Assembly (NCBI GenBank): GCA_003150355.1
Contig: QAMJ01000018.1
Location: 11,542 to 75,541, forward strand
Origin: Clostridiales bacterium
Lineage (GTDB): Bacteria > Bacillota > Clostridia > Oscillospirales > Oscillospiraceae
Direction: 5' to 3'
Length of the DNA: 64,000 nt
The notes under the pieces were generated by a model. It saw only the letters and a list, made by a program, of their open reading frames with translations. It ran no database searches and had not been told where the DNA came from. Made by a program: the position numbers and the translations under genes. Position 1 is the first letter of the stretch, and every line of letters begins with the position of its first letter. Shown one piece after another: positions 50,224 through 58,085 of the stretch.

Positions 50224-50790
50224 TTAATACACGCCGTCACAGACGGCTTTGATTTCCTTTCTGAGAGCGCGCAGATCCATGAACGCATCCGGGCGCTTGC
50301 TCTGGTCGCGCAGCAGCGCCGAGGGATGAAAGGTCGCCATGACGCGGCGCTGGTCAATATCGAACCACTGGCCATGTTCACGGGTGATGCGGAAGTCCTC
50401 TTTTATGATTTTCATTGCGGCGATGCGCCCAAGGCAGACGATTATCCTCGGCTGAACGAGCGCTATCTGGCGCTCCAACCACTGCCAGCAGGCGTCCTGT
50501 TCGATGCCGAGCGGGTCGCGGTTCCCGGGCGGGCGGCATTTCACGATGTTCGCGATATACACCTTGCTCCGGTCGAGGTCGATCATCTGAAGCATATCGT
50601 CCAGCAGGTGCCCCGCGGGGCCGACAAAGGGAATGCCCTGCTTGTCCTCCTGCTCGCCGGGGCCTTCGCCGATGAGCATTACCTGCGCCTGTTCATTGCC
50701 GACGCCGAAGACGAGGTTCCGCCGCGTCTCGCACAGCGAGCAGCCGCGGCAGGCGGCGCAGTCTCTTTTTAAATTTTCCCAGCTGTCCAT
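50224..50790 (-). CDS. Family 4 uracil-DNA glycosylase
   Basis: 188 residues. It removes uracil from DNA. AACRGCSLCETRRNLVFGVG supplies two of four Cys for the 4Fe-4S cluster, VMLIGEGPGEQEDKQGIPFV is motif 1, and KCRPPGNRDP the Cys/uracil region; the last motif is ATFHPSALLRD with the HPS triad. Full length for the thermostable-type UDG found in Firmicutes. The gene order cca-udg is common. Confidence 0.93.
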   Translation of the reverse strand: MDSWENLKRDCAACRGCSLCETRRNLVFGVGNEQAQVMLIGEGPGEQEDKQGIPFVGPAGHLLDDMLQMIDLDRSKVYIANIVKCRPPGNRDPLGIEQDACWQWLERQIALVQPRIIVCLGRIAAMKIIKEDFRITREHGQWFDIDQRRVMATFHPSALLRDQSKRPDAFMDLRALRKEIKAVCDGVY

Positions 50791-50793
50791 AAG

Positions 50794-51987
50794 CTATTCC
50801 TCCGATGCCGACGCCAGACTCAGCAGCAGCTCGCGTCGGTTGTTGTCGGGGTACTCCATCACGTAGCCAAGCAGGAAGCTCAGCATTTCCCCAAGCTCGC
50901 GCCCGCGCAGACCGAGCGCGGCGAGATCGTCCCCGTCGACGGCAAGCTGCTTCATTGAAAAGCACTCGCCGCTTTTTATCACCGCTTTGAGCGCGCGGCA
51001 GCTGCTGCCGCCGCAGAGCGCGTCATGGCAGCGCGCGGCGCAGCTGACGCTGTCGACCCCGTACTGGCGCAGGAGCTTTTTCCACTCAAGCGGGCTCCCC
51101 GGCGCGGGGGACTCCAGCATTTCACACGCATCATTGCAGCAGCGGATGCTTCGGCTGTCCAGCCGAAGCGCCGTGAGAAACTGCTCTGCGCTCCTTATCG
51201 CGCCTGAGACGGTGAGAAGTCTGCACAGCGCCGCCCAGCGCTCTAACGCCTTCTTCGGCAGTGACGCGATGCGGTGCAGCTGCTCTTTCTCCGGTGCAGC
51301 GCGCCGGTCAAGGTACTTATCGATAAGCCCGAGGGAGATCACCGTGTTGAGCGTTTCGGGCCGGGCGGTGAGGAGTATCTTCTCGACCTCGGCACTGACC
51401 CGCTCCGCGGCAAGTCCCGCAGCGAGGGGCGCTTTCTTCCCGATTGCGGCCAGGGTCGCCGGTTCTATCTCAAAGCCGAGGCGGGAGGAGAAGCGGAAAG
51501 CGCGGAGCATACGCAGCGCGTCCTCATCAAAGCGCTTTTCGGGCGCGCCGACGCAGCGGATGCAGCCGCGGCGGATATCCTCCGCGCCGCCGTAGGGGTC
51601 GATGATGAGCCCGTCGGCGGAGACGGCCATCGCGTTCATCGTGAAGTCGCGCCGCATGAGGTCGGTCGTCAGGTCGCCGACGAAGGCGACGCTGCTCGGG
51701 TGGCGGTGGTCGGTGTAATCGCCCTCGGAGCGGAAGGTCGTGACCTCCGCGCTGCGCGAGCCGATGACGACCGTCACGGTGCCGTGCTTTATCCCGGTCG
51801 GCCTTGAGCCGGGGAACACATCCAGCACCTGCTCAGGCAGCGCCGAGGTGCAGATATCCCAGTCCTGCGGGCGCACACCGAGGAGGATATCCCGCACGCA
51901 GCCGCCGACAAGATAGGCGGCAAAGCCCCGGGACTGGAGCGAAAACAGTATTTGTCTTACATATTTCGGCGGAGTCACGTTTGCCAT
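50794..51987 (-). CDS. cca: CCA tRNA nucleotidyltransferase
   Basis: 397 residues. Adds or repairs the CCA end of tRNAs. The catalytic head reads AAYLVGGCVRDILLGVRPQD with the DWDIC metal site, RRDFTMNAMA and FDEDALRMLRAFRFSSRLGF; the rest is the helical neck and body. Start at 51987 follows GAGAGCATA; the frame extends to 52077 without a ribosome-binding site. An HD domain is not evident. Confidence 0.93.
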   Translation of the reverse strand: MANVTPPKYVRQILFSLQSRGFAAYLVGGCVRDILLGVRPQDWDICTSALPEQVLDVFPGSRPTGIKHGTVTVVIGSRSAEVTTFRSEGDYTDHRHPSSVAFVGDLTTDLMRRDFTMNAMAVSADGLIIDPYGGAEDIRRGCIRCVGAPEKRFDEDALRMLRAFRFSSRLGFEIEPATLAAIGKKAPLAAGLAAERVSAEVEKILLTARPETLNTVISLGLIDKYLDRRAAPEKEQLHRIASLPKKALERWAALCRLLTVSGAIRSAEQFLTALRLDSRSIRCCNDACEMLESPAPGSPLEWKKLLRQYGVDSVSCAARCHDALCGGSSCRALKAVIKSGECFSMKQLAVDGDDLAALGLRGRELGEMLSFLLGYVMEYPDNNRRELLLSLASASEE

Positions 51988-52035
51988 TATGCTCTCTCCG
52001 GTTTGTTGATAGAAAAGTAACGGGATAATATATAC

Positions 52036-52064
52036 TTGCAAGAAACCCGCGCGCGTATTATAAT
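52036..52064 (+). promoter_or_regulatory. murC promoter
   Basis: TTGCAA and TATAAT separated by 17 bp; 88 nt before the start codon. Confidence 0.75.
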
Positions 52065-52151
52065 CAGTACCGCACAAATGATTTTATCATTTTTTCCGCG
52101 GCGTATCAATAGCATTTCTGTGACAGAATAAAACCATATCTGGAGACATAT

Positions 52152-53528
52152 ATGACTGAATTTGAAAATTTTCTTTCCCCCGGCAGGAAAGGGCATCTCA
52201 TAGGCATAGGCGGAGTGTCCATGTCCTCGCTGGCCGAAGTGCTCAACGGCATGGGGCTGAACATCACCGGCTCCGACATGAACGAAAGCTCCAACGTCCT
52301 GAACCTCAGGAAGAAGGGCATCCCCGTCGCCATCGGGCACAACGCGGAGAACATCACGGACGACGTTGAATTTGTCGTGCGCACTGCGGCGGTGCATGAT
52401 GAGAACCCCGAGATCAAGGCCGCGCATGCCAAGGGCATCCCCGTGTTTGAGCGTACTCAGGCATGGGGCGCAATATCCAAGGACTATGACAACGCCCTGT
52501 GCATCTGCGGCACACATGGCAAGACGACTACGACCTCGATGTGCACGCACATTATGATGGCCGCGGACAAGGACCCGACCGTTATGATTGGCGGGACTCT
52601 GCCGCTGCTCAAGGCAGGGCACCGCGTCGGCCACGGCAACACCATCATCATGGAGGCCTGCGAGTATTATAACTCCTTCCTCTCGCTGCACCCGACTGTC
52701 GCGGTCATGCTGAACATTGAGGCCGACCATCTTGACTTCTTCAAGGATCTGGACGATGTGAAGCACTCCTTCCATGAGTTTGCCGCGAGGGTTCCGGAGT
52801 ACGGCTATGTCGTTGCAAATCACGACGACGCCAACACCATGGACGCTGTAAAGGACATTGAGGCCAAGGTCATCACTTTCGGCCTGCACTCCGACGCTGA
52901 CGTCTACGCCGAGAACATCCAGTTTATCGGCGCAAACTCCAAGTTCAACATCATGTACAAGGGACAGCTGTTCACGGATGTGACGCTGCACGTCCCCGGC
53001 ATGCACAACGTCAAGAACGCTCTCGCCGCGACCGCCGCTGCGATCTGCCTCGGCGTGCGCCCCAACGCGGTGAAGTACGGCCTTGCCGGCTTCAACGGCG
53101 CAGGCCGCCGCTTCGAGTTCAAGGGCAAGTACAACGGCGCGGACATCTATGACGATTACGCCCACCATCCGGGCGAGCTCAAGGCGCTGCTCGACACGGT
53201 CGAGAACCTCAACTACAAGCGCACGGTCGTCGTGTTCCAGCCGCACACCTATTCCCGCACCGCCGCGCTGTTTGACGATTTTGTGAAGCAGCTGCGCCGC
53301 CCCGACGTGCTGCTGCTCGCGGAGATATTCGCAGCGCGCGAGAAGAACACCATCGGCATCTCCTCCGCCGCGCTCGCAGATCAGATCGACGGCGCAGTGT
53401 TCTGCCCGACCTTCGACGAGCTTGAGGACACCCTGCGCGCGATAGCCGCGCCGGGGGATATCGTGCTCACCGTCGGCGCGGGGAACGTGTATAAGATCGG
53501 CGAGGATATCCTGAGAGGGAAACGCTGA
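52152..53528 (+). CDS. murC: UDP-N-acetylmuramate-L-alanine ligase
   Basis: 458 residues, full length. Adds L-Ala to UDP-MurNAc in peptidoglycan synthesis. HLIGIGGVSMSSLAEVLNGM is the UDP-binding N-terminus, ICGTHGKTTTTSMC the ATP P-loop near residue 120, EACEYYNSFLSL, AGRRFEFKGKYNGADIYDDY and AHHPGELKALLDTV the central and C-terminal motifs. YYNSF rather than the common Y-x-x-S-F still fits. The murC gene stands alone here. Confidence 0.97.
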   Translation: MTEFENFLSPGRKGHLIGIGGVSMSSLAEVLNGMGLNITGSDMNESSNVLNLRKKGIPVAIGHNAENITDDVEFVVRTAAVHDENPEIKAAHAKGIPVFERTQAWGAISKDYDNALCICGTHGKTTTTSMCTHIMMAADKDPTVMIGGTLPLLKAGHRVGHGNTIIMEACEYYNSFLSLHPTVAVMLNIEADHLDFFKDLDDVKHSFHEFAARVPEYGYVVANHDDANTMDAVKDIEAKVITFGLHSDADVYAENIQFIGANSKFNIMYKGQLFTDVTLHVPGMHNVKNALAATAAAICLGVRPNAVKYGLAGFNGAGRRFEFKGKYNGADIYDDYAHHPGELKALLDTVENLNYKRTVVVFQPHTYSRTAALFDDFVKQLRRPDVLLLAEIFAAREKNTIGISSAALADQIDGAVFCPTFDELEDTLRAIAAPGDIVLTVGAGNVYKIGEDILRGKR

Positions 53529-53546
53529 ACAACCGAATAAACCTGA

Positions 53547-53578
53547 ATCCGGACGGGAGACCCCGTCCGGATGTTTTT
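53547..53578 (+). terminator. murC terminator
   Basis: Eleven-bp stem ATCCGGACGGG / CCCGTCCGGAT, then GTTTTTAT. Confidence 0.93.
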
Positions 53579-53590
53579 ATACTCCTCATA

Positions 53591-54463
53591 TCAAAACAGA
53601 CTCGTCTGCTCATATTTTTCCGGGAAAGCGCTGAGGTACTCAAAGCAGTCCTCGGGCGTGTGCAGTATTCCGTGAGCGGCGCAGGTGTCCTGGAAGAGCG
53701 CCATGAGCTTTCTTTCGTTCGGGCTTGGCAGCGAATATGCATTCCCGTAACGCTCGATATAGCGCTGCTTCAGCCCCGGGAAGTGCCTGTCCAGTGCGGC
53801 GTAATAATACTCCCTGTCCCCGTCGCGCAGCGTCAGCCCCATGCCGAAGCAGACGATGCCCTTGACGCCCACCCTGACGCACTCGGAGAGCAGCGCAGAG
53901 ATGTTCTCCTCAGTGTCGTTGATGAACGGCAGCACCGGCGAGAGCCACACGACCGTCGGGATGCCGCGCCTGTGCAGCTCCTCGAGTACCTCGACGCGCC
54001 GCTTCGTGGTACACACGTTCGGCTCGACGATGCGGCAGAGTTCTTCATCGGCGGTCGTCAGCGTCATCTGCACGACACATTTTGACGCGCGGTTTATTTC
54101 ATCGAGCAGGTCGATATCCCGAAGCACCCGGTCGGATTTCGTAAGCAGCACTGCGCCGAAGCCGTAGCGCAGGATGATTTCAAGGCAGCGCCGTGTCAGG
54201 CGGAGCGTCTCTTCGCAGTGCATATACGGGTCGGACATCGAGCCGGTCGAGATCATGCACGGCTTACGCTTTGACCGCAGCGCCGCCTCCAGAAGCTCGG
54301 GCGCGTTCCGCTTGACCTCGACGTCCTCGAACGGGTGCGCGAACTGATAGCAGCTGCTCCTGCTGTCGCAGTAAATGCAGCCGTGGGTACAGCCGCGGTA
54401 GATGTTCATCCCGTATCTCCCGCCGCTGCCGGTCAGTATTCCCTTGGCGTCAACAAAGTGCAT
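53591..54463 (-). CDS. Radical SAM protein, SPL-like group
   Basis: 290 residues. YRGCTHGCIYCDSRSSCYQF carries the radical SAM C-x3-C-x2-C motif and continues as in Rv2578c/spore photoproduct lyase-like proteins, followed by ISTGSMSDPYMHCEETLRLT and VLLTKSDRVLRDIDLLDEIN. The known members of this branch are mostly uncharacterised; a DNA repair role as in SplB is only inference. It is convergent with murC. Confidence 0.87.
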   Translation of the reverse strand: MHFVDAKGILTGSGGRYGMNIYRGCTHGCIYCDSRSSCYQFAHPFEDVEVKRNAPELLEAALRSKRKPCMISTGSMSDPYMHCEETLRLTRRCLEIILRYGFGAVLLTKSDRVLRDIDLLDEINRASKCVVQMTLTTADEELCRIVEPNVCTTKRRVEVLEELHRRGIPTVVWLSPVLPFINDTEENISALLSECVRVGVKGIVCFGMGLTLRDGDREYYYAALDRHFPGLKQRYIERYGNAYSLPSPNERKLMALFQDTCAAHGILHTPEDCFEYLSAFPEKYEQTSLF

Positions 54464-54538
54464 ATAAGCTGCTCCCGATGTGTGTTATGGGATTTATTGT
54501 AACATAAGTTCGGGGAGATTTCCATATATGCGGCAGGC

Positions 54539-54567
54539 TTGAAAGGGTTTCGGAAATATACTATAAT
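54539..54567 (+). promoter_or_regulatory. Promoter of the 185-residue membrane protein gene
   Basis: TTGAAA and TATAAT separated by 17 bp, about 45 nt upstream of the start codon. Confidence 0.65.
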
Positions 54568-54612
54568 GGATATAGATGGTTCGATGCGGCTGTATTGGAA
54601 AAGGATAACAGC

Positions 54613-55170
54613 ATGAAGAAATATCGTGTTTCGAAATTTACAAAAAATATCATCATAATAGACTTGGTAATCCTGTTGGCAGCACTCGCTTTAGACATTT
54701 TCTTGATATTCCAAGGACATGAGGAAGTGAGCTTCAAAACCTTTATTCCAGCAGTGGTATTTCTTATTGGAATTGCATGTGGTATCTATATGATGTGTAC
54801 GGGCATATCAACATATAAATTCTCGATATCGTACTCGGGAATAACGATGTATGAGCCAAAGCATACATATGAATTTGCCTGGGACGACTTTGTAGACTAC
54901 GGTATAGCTATTGCCAATGTATCGTCGCCCGACACACAGAATACATTTTGGATCTATTTTGCCAAGCGATGCCTCCGGGATATCGAGAAATGCGCTTTCA
55001 TGCGGAAGCTTGAAAAGAAGCGCGATTACATAGCTTATTTCCAATACAGTCCGGAGCTATACGCAGAGGTAAAGCAGTATATCCCCGCGCAGATGAGAGA
55101 GCAGATAGACTGGGAGCTTGAGCCGTGGATTGAGAATATGACGTTCACGGAGAAAAGGATCAATCGGTGA
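54613..55170 (+). CDS. Hypothetical protein, two membrane helices plus PH-like soluble part
   Basis: 185 residues. Hydrophobic helices at about 10-33 and 45-67, then a soluble part with alternating strands (FSISYSGITMYEPKHTYEFA, NTFWIYFAKRCLRDIEKCAF), reminiscent of bacterial PH/YcxB-type domains. AT-rich compared with neighbours, which hints at transfer. Start at 54613 follows GGATAACAGC. I do not recognise the family. A terminator follows. Confidence 0.7.
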   Translation: MKKYRVSKFTKNIIIIDLVILLAALALDIFLIFQGHEEVSFKTFIPAVVFLIGIACGIYMMCTGISTYKFSISYSGITMYEPKHTYEFAWDDFVDYGIAIANVSSPDTQNTFWIYFAKRCLRDIEKCAFMRKLEKKRDYIAYFQYSPELYAEVKQYIPAQMREQIDWELEPWIENMTFTEKRINR

Positions 55171-55228
55171 AGATAAAGCCCTCGTACAGAATATGCTCAA
55201 AGGCTCATATGCCGCGCGGCATAAATAT

Positions 55229-55264
55229 AATAATACCCTCGATTAACAGATCGAGGGTATTATT
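55229..55264 (+). terminator. Terminator-like hairpin between the 54.6-kb gene and a convergent small gene
   Basis: Fifteen-bp perfect stem AATAATACCCTCGAT / ATCGAGGGTATTATT with a 6-nt loop, extended outward by weaker pairing of GCCGC and GCGGC. AT-rich arms allow bidirectional action. Confidence 0.75.
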
Positions 55265-55278
55265 ATATGCGGCACTGA

Positions 55279-55440
55279 TTATTCTGCACAGTCCTCAGCC
55301 GTGTTTATGTATATTTCTTCCGTCTCCTGTTGGGCTTTCACAAGAGTCTCGCGTGCTGCTGCGCAGTCCCCGGCGTCAATGAAACGGATGGCATCGGTCG
55401 CTGCGTTGAAAGCAATATGATACAGCTTCTCATAATTCAT
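55279..55440 (-). CDS. Small acidic helical protein
   Basis: 53 residues starting MNYEKLYHIAFNAATDAIRF and ending in INTAEDCAE. Proteins of this form occur in Clostridia near phage or mobile genes, with a helix of repeated A/E/Q residues (AARETLVKAQQETEEIYI). Excellent ribosome-binding site AAGGAGGAAAGAAA and a consensus promoter (55490-55518). Function unknown. Confidence 0.8.
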   Translation of the reverse strand: MNYEKLYHIAFNAATDAIRFIDAGDCAAARETLVKAQQETEEIYINTAEDCAE

Positions 55441-55489
55441 TTTCTTTCCTCCTTTTTAATGCGTCAAAACTGCGCCATTTCTGCCTTTT

Positions 55490-55518
55490 AATATAATACG
55501 CCGCTATTATTTTGTCAA
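55490..55518 (-). promoter_or_regulatory. Promoter of the 53-residue gene
   Basis: TTGACA and TATATT separated by 17 bp on the minus strand. Confidence 0.75.
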
Positions 55519-55541
55519 TACTTCGTCACGGAGGCGGCAAA

Positions 55542-55712
55542 ATGAAGGACTATTTGAGCAGATACACGCTGCGCGTTGAACAGGAGCTTCTGGATAAATT
55601 TGGATATATTGCGGAATACGAAGGCAGAACAAAGAACCGCGAGCTTGAGCAGATGATAAAGAAAAGGATAGCCGACTTTGAAAAGGAGCACGGAAAAATC
55701 GAACTGAAGTAA
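55542..55712 (+). CDS. Arc-like ribbon-helix-helix protein
   Basis: 56 residues: DYLSRYTLRVEQELLDKFGY gives the N-terminal strand and helix A, and YEGRTKNRELEQMIKKRIAD helices of the Arc/RHH DNA-binding fold. Such proteins are common in integrative elements and as small regulators. Start at 55542 follows CGGAGGCGGCAA. It is divergent from the 53-residue gene, which it may regulate. Confidence 0.85.
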   Translation: MKDYLSRYTLRVEQELLDKFGYIAEYEGRTKNRELEQMIKKRIADFEKEHGKIELK

Positions 55713-55737
55713 CAAGCTGATACGTCTGTGCTTCGCG

Positions 55738-55832
55738 TCCAGCAGGGATTCGCCCGCCTGCGGGCGGGCCGGGTCGCGGCTCTGACGTGCCACTGGCACG
55801 TCATTCACTACCGCTCCCATCGAATCCCTGCT
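55738..55832. repeat. MITE-like palindromic element with tRNA-Lys-derived ends
   Basis: AGCAGGGATTCG at 55741 and its exact complement CGAATCCCTGCT at 55821-55832 bracket about 68 nt with two more hairpins, CCCGCC-tgcg-GGCGGG and GACGTGCC-act-GGCACGTC. The left end TCCAGCAGGGATTCG (55738-55752) is identical to the 3' end of tRNA-Lys (55890-55904). A long ORF across it is not a real gene. Confidence 0.65.
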
Positions 55833-55843
55833 TATACAATATC

Positions 55844-55884
55844 AAAAATATTCCCCCCTACCTTTGGCAGGGGGGAATATTTTT
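55844..55884 (-). terminator. Terminator of the tRNA cluster
   Basis: Sixteen-bp stem AAAAATATTCCCCCCT / AGGGGGGAATATTTTT immediately after the tRNA-Lys CCA, T-rich on the minus strand. Confidence 0.92.
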
Positions 55885-55959
55885 GGTGCTCCAGCAGGGA
55901 TTCGAACCCTGGACACCCGCCTTAAAAGGGCGGTGCTCTACCTGCTGAGCTACTGGGGC
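55884..55959 (-). tRNA. tRNA-Lys (UUU)
   Basis: Anticodon loop CTTTTAA, acceptor GCCCCAG / CTGGAGC (one C-A mismatch), T-arm CAGGGTTCGAATCCCTG, CCA encoded. Confidence 0.95.
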
Positions 55960-56012
55960 AGGTATATTAACTTCTTCCGCGCCCCGCGGGAATCGGAAGA
56001 AAGCTATCGACG

Positions 56013-56086
56013 TGGCTGGGATGGCGGGACTCGAACCCACTATATCGGAGTCAAAGTCCGGTGTGTTACCATTACACTACATCCCA
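56013..56086 (-). tRNA. tRNA-Gln (UUG)
   Basis: Starts TGGGATG; anticodon loop CTTTGAC; T-arm GTGGGTTCGAGTCCCGC; discriminator G, CCA encoded. Confidence 0.95.
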
Positions 56087-56137
56087 TTATCTCTTATGAA
56101 CCGAGGCCGGCAGCGCCAGCCTCGATAATTTTATATA

Positions 56138-56213
56138 TGGGGTGGGATATGGGGCTCGAACCCACGACACCCGGAACCACAATCCGGTGCTCTGCCAACT
56201 GAGCTAATCCCAC
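56138..56213 (-). tRNA. tRNA-His (GUG)
   Basis: Anticodon loop TTGTGGT; acceptor GTGGGAT / ATCCCAC with discriminator C that can pair with an encoded G-1 at 56214; CCA encoded. Confidence 0.95.
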
Positions 56214-56226
56214 CATCATTAACTTT

Positions 56227-56303
56227 TGGCACGCCAAGAGGGATTCGAACCCCCGACCTACTGCTTAGAAGGCAGTTGCTCTATCCTGCTGAGCTATTGG
56301 CGC
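56227..56303 (-). tRNA. tRNA-Arg (UCU)
   Basis: Starts GCGCCAA; anticodon loop CTTCTAA; T-arm GGGGGTTCGAATCCCTC; CCA encoded. Confidence 0.95.
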
Positions 56304-56326
56304 ATATACTGTCCGCATCCCAAATG

Positions 56327-56400
56327 TGGAGCGGGTGATGGGAATCGAACCCACGTATCCAGCTTGGAAGGCTGGTGTTCTACCATTGAACTACACCCGC
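56327..56400 (-). tRNA. tRNA-Gly (UCC)
   Basis: Starts GCGGGTG; anticodon loop CTTCCAA; T-arm GTGGGTTCGATTCCCAT; discriminator T, CCA encoded. First of five clustered tRNAs on the minus strand. Confidence 0.95.
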
Positions 56401-56489
56401 ATGGCTGTTCCCATTCAGCCCTGAGATAATACCATATCTTAGGGCCAAATGTCAACAGCTTTATGCAAAAATCTTAAAAATGTTCTGTC

Positions 56490-57284
56490 TTACTTATTAT
56501 AGCTGCGCAGGAACTGACGTGTGCGCTCCTCGGTCGGGTTCTCAAGAACTCTCGACGGAGGCCCCTGCTCGACGATGACGCCGCCGTCCATGAAGATAAC
56601 ATCGTCCGATACGTCATGCGCAAAGGCCATCTCATGCGTGACGATTATCATGGTCGTGTCCTTCTCGGCAAGGCCGCGGATGACCTTGAGAACCTCGCCG
56701 GTAAGCTCCGGGTCGAGAGCGCTCGTCGGCTCGTCAAAGCAGAGGATGTCCGGCTCGAGCGCGAGAGCGCGCGCGATCGCGACGCGCTGCTGCTGGCCGC
56801 CGGAGAGCTGATGCGGGTAATAGCCTGCGCGGTCGGCAAGCCCCATCTGACTGAGAAGCTCCATGCCGCGGTCGTTGATACTCTTTACTATCGCCTTGGA
56901 ATCGGCCTTGTATGCCTCGCTGTTCCTGGCCTGAAGCTTCGGCGCGAGGGTCACGTTTTCAAGCGCGGTGTACTGAGGGAAGAGATTGAAGCTCTGGAAC
57001 ACGAGCCCGAAGTGCAGGCGGTTTTTCCTGATCTCCGCGTCGGCGAGCTTTTTCTCGGCGCTGTCGTCAAACAGGACATGCTTGCCGGCCTCGGTGTTCA
57101 CGGTGATCCTGCCGGAGCTCGGCATTTCAAGGAAGTTCAGGCAGCGCAGCATAGTGGTCTTGCCGCTGCCGGAGGAGCCGATGATGCTCAGCGCCTCGCC
57201 CTTATTGAGGGAGAAGCTGATGCCCTTGAGGACGTCCAGCGCATCAAAGCTCTTTTTCAGGTTTTCAACTTCAAGTATTGCCAT
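56490..57284 (-). CDS. glnQ: Polar amino acid ABC transporter, ATP-binding protein
   Basis: 264 residues. Walker A IGSSGSGKTTMLRCLNFLE near residue 37, Q-loop LVFQSFNLFPQYT, signature LSGGQQQRVAIARALA, Walker B ILCFDEPTSALDPEL and VTHEMAFAHDV. The GlnQ/HisP class, about 20 residues longer than usual because of an insertion at PGSSGRITVN-like residues 65-85. It is the third gene of the binding protein-permease-ATPase operon and powers amino-acid uptake. Confidence 0.95.
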   Translation of the reverse strand: MAILEVENLKKSFDALDVLKGISFSLNKGEALSIIGSSGSGKTTMLRCLNFLEMPSSGRITVNTEAGKHVLFDDSAEKKLADAEIRKNRLHFGLVFQSFNLFPQYTALENVTLAPKLQARNSEAYKADSKAIVKSINDRGMELLSQMGLADRAGYYPHQLSGGQQQRVAIARALALEPDILCFDEPTSALDPELTGEVLKVIRGLAEKDTTMIIVTHEMAFAHDVSDDVIFMDGGVIVEQGPPSRVLENPTEERTRQFLRSYNK

Positions 57285-57295
57285 GGGACGCCTCC

Positions 57296-57991
57296 TTATC
57301 TGAAGTAGCTGAGCCGGCGCTCAATGTAGTTGAACAGCAGCGTGAGCACACCGACGAACAGCAGGTAGTAAACGCCGGTGTAGAACAGCGGCCATGTGAT
57401 GCCGTCGGACTTCATGAACGCTTCGCCCGCCTTGGTAAGCTCGATGATGGCGATGATGCGCGCAAGGGAGGTGTCCTTCACGAGGGTGATGATCTCATTG
57501 CTCATGGGCGGGACGATGCGCTTTATCATCTGAAGCAGCGTGACCTTGAAGAAGATCTGCGTCTTTGTCATGCCGAGGACTTCACCGGCCTCGCGCTGTC
57601 CCTGCGGGACGCCCTCGATGCCGCCGCGGTAGATGACGGAGAAGTAGCAGGCATAGTTTATCACAAACGCCACGGTGCAGGCAAGCAGACGCTTTGCGCC
57701 CCATATGTTCTGGCCGAACCAAAGGCCGGGGCCGTAATAGATAATGATGAGCTGAAGCATGAGCGGTGTGCCGCGGATGATCCAGACGATTATATTCGTC
57801 AGCGCGCTTATCGGGCGGAAGGCGGCAAGCCCCGGCGAGCTCTTGGCAAGGCGCGAAAACGGCGCCCATTTGCTCATAGAGCCGAAAGCAATCACAAGCC
57901 CCAGCGGGAGCGCGAAAAGCAGCGTCAGCGCAAAGAGCTTCGCCGCCGTGCCGAGACCTGCGAGCAGGCTCATGGTTACAGTCCAAAACAT
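57296..57991 (-). CDS. Polar amino acid ABC transporter, permease
   Basis: 231 residues with five membrane helices, HisMQ/GlnP type. The EAA loop is AGEVLGMTKTQIFFKVTLLQ, followed by PPMSNEIITLVKDTSLARII, both characteristic. An early WIIRGTPLMLQLIIIYYGPG is the conserved R-G-T-P motif. Membrane partner of the ATPase. It likely forms a homodimer. Confidence 0.94.
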   Translation of the reverse strand: MFWTVTMSLLAGLGTAAKLFALTLLFALPLGLVIAFGSMSKWAPFSRLAKSSPGLAAFRPISALTNIIVWIIRGTPLMLQLIIIYYGPGLWFGQNIWGAKRLLACTVAFVINYACYFSVIYRGGIEGVPQGQREAGEVLGMTKTQIFFKVTLLQMIKRIVPPMSNEIITLVKDTSLARIIAIIELTKAGEAFMKSDGITWPLFYTGVYYLLFVGVLTLLFNYIERRLSYFR

Positions 57992-58034
57992 GAGGATTCT
58001 CCTTGAAAATTATTTGTATCTTGAGCGCCCCAAA

Positions 58035-58061
58035 GGCGAGCCGGCGGTCTGCCGGTTCGCC
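58035..58061 (-). promoter_or_regulatory. Intercistronic hairpin between binding protein and permease genes
   Basis: GGCGAGCCGGC / GCCGGTTCGCC stem (one G-T pair) with a 5-nt loop and no T-tract. Such hairpins often set higher binding-protein mRNA levels by protecting the upstream message. Confidence 0.55.
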
Positions 58062-58085
58062 CCTGGGTATTAAGGTTTCTTTTTA

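Noticed and set aside
55728..55925. 65-codon ORF downstream of the Arc-like gene
   Set aside because: It runs through a palindromic repeat, a terminator and a tRNA gene.
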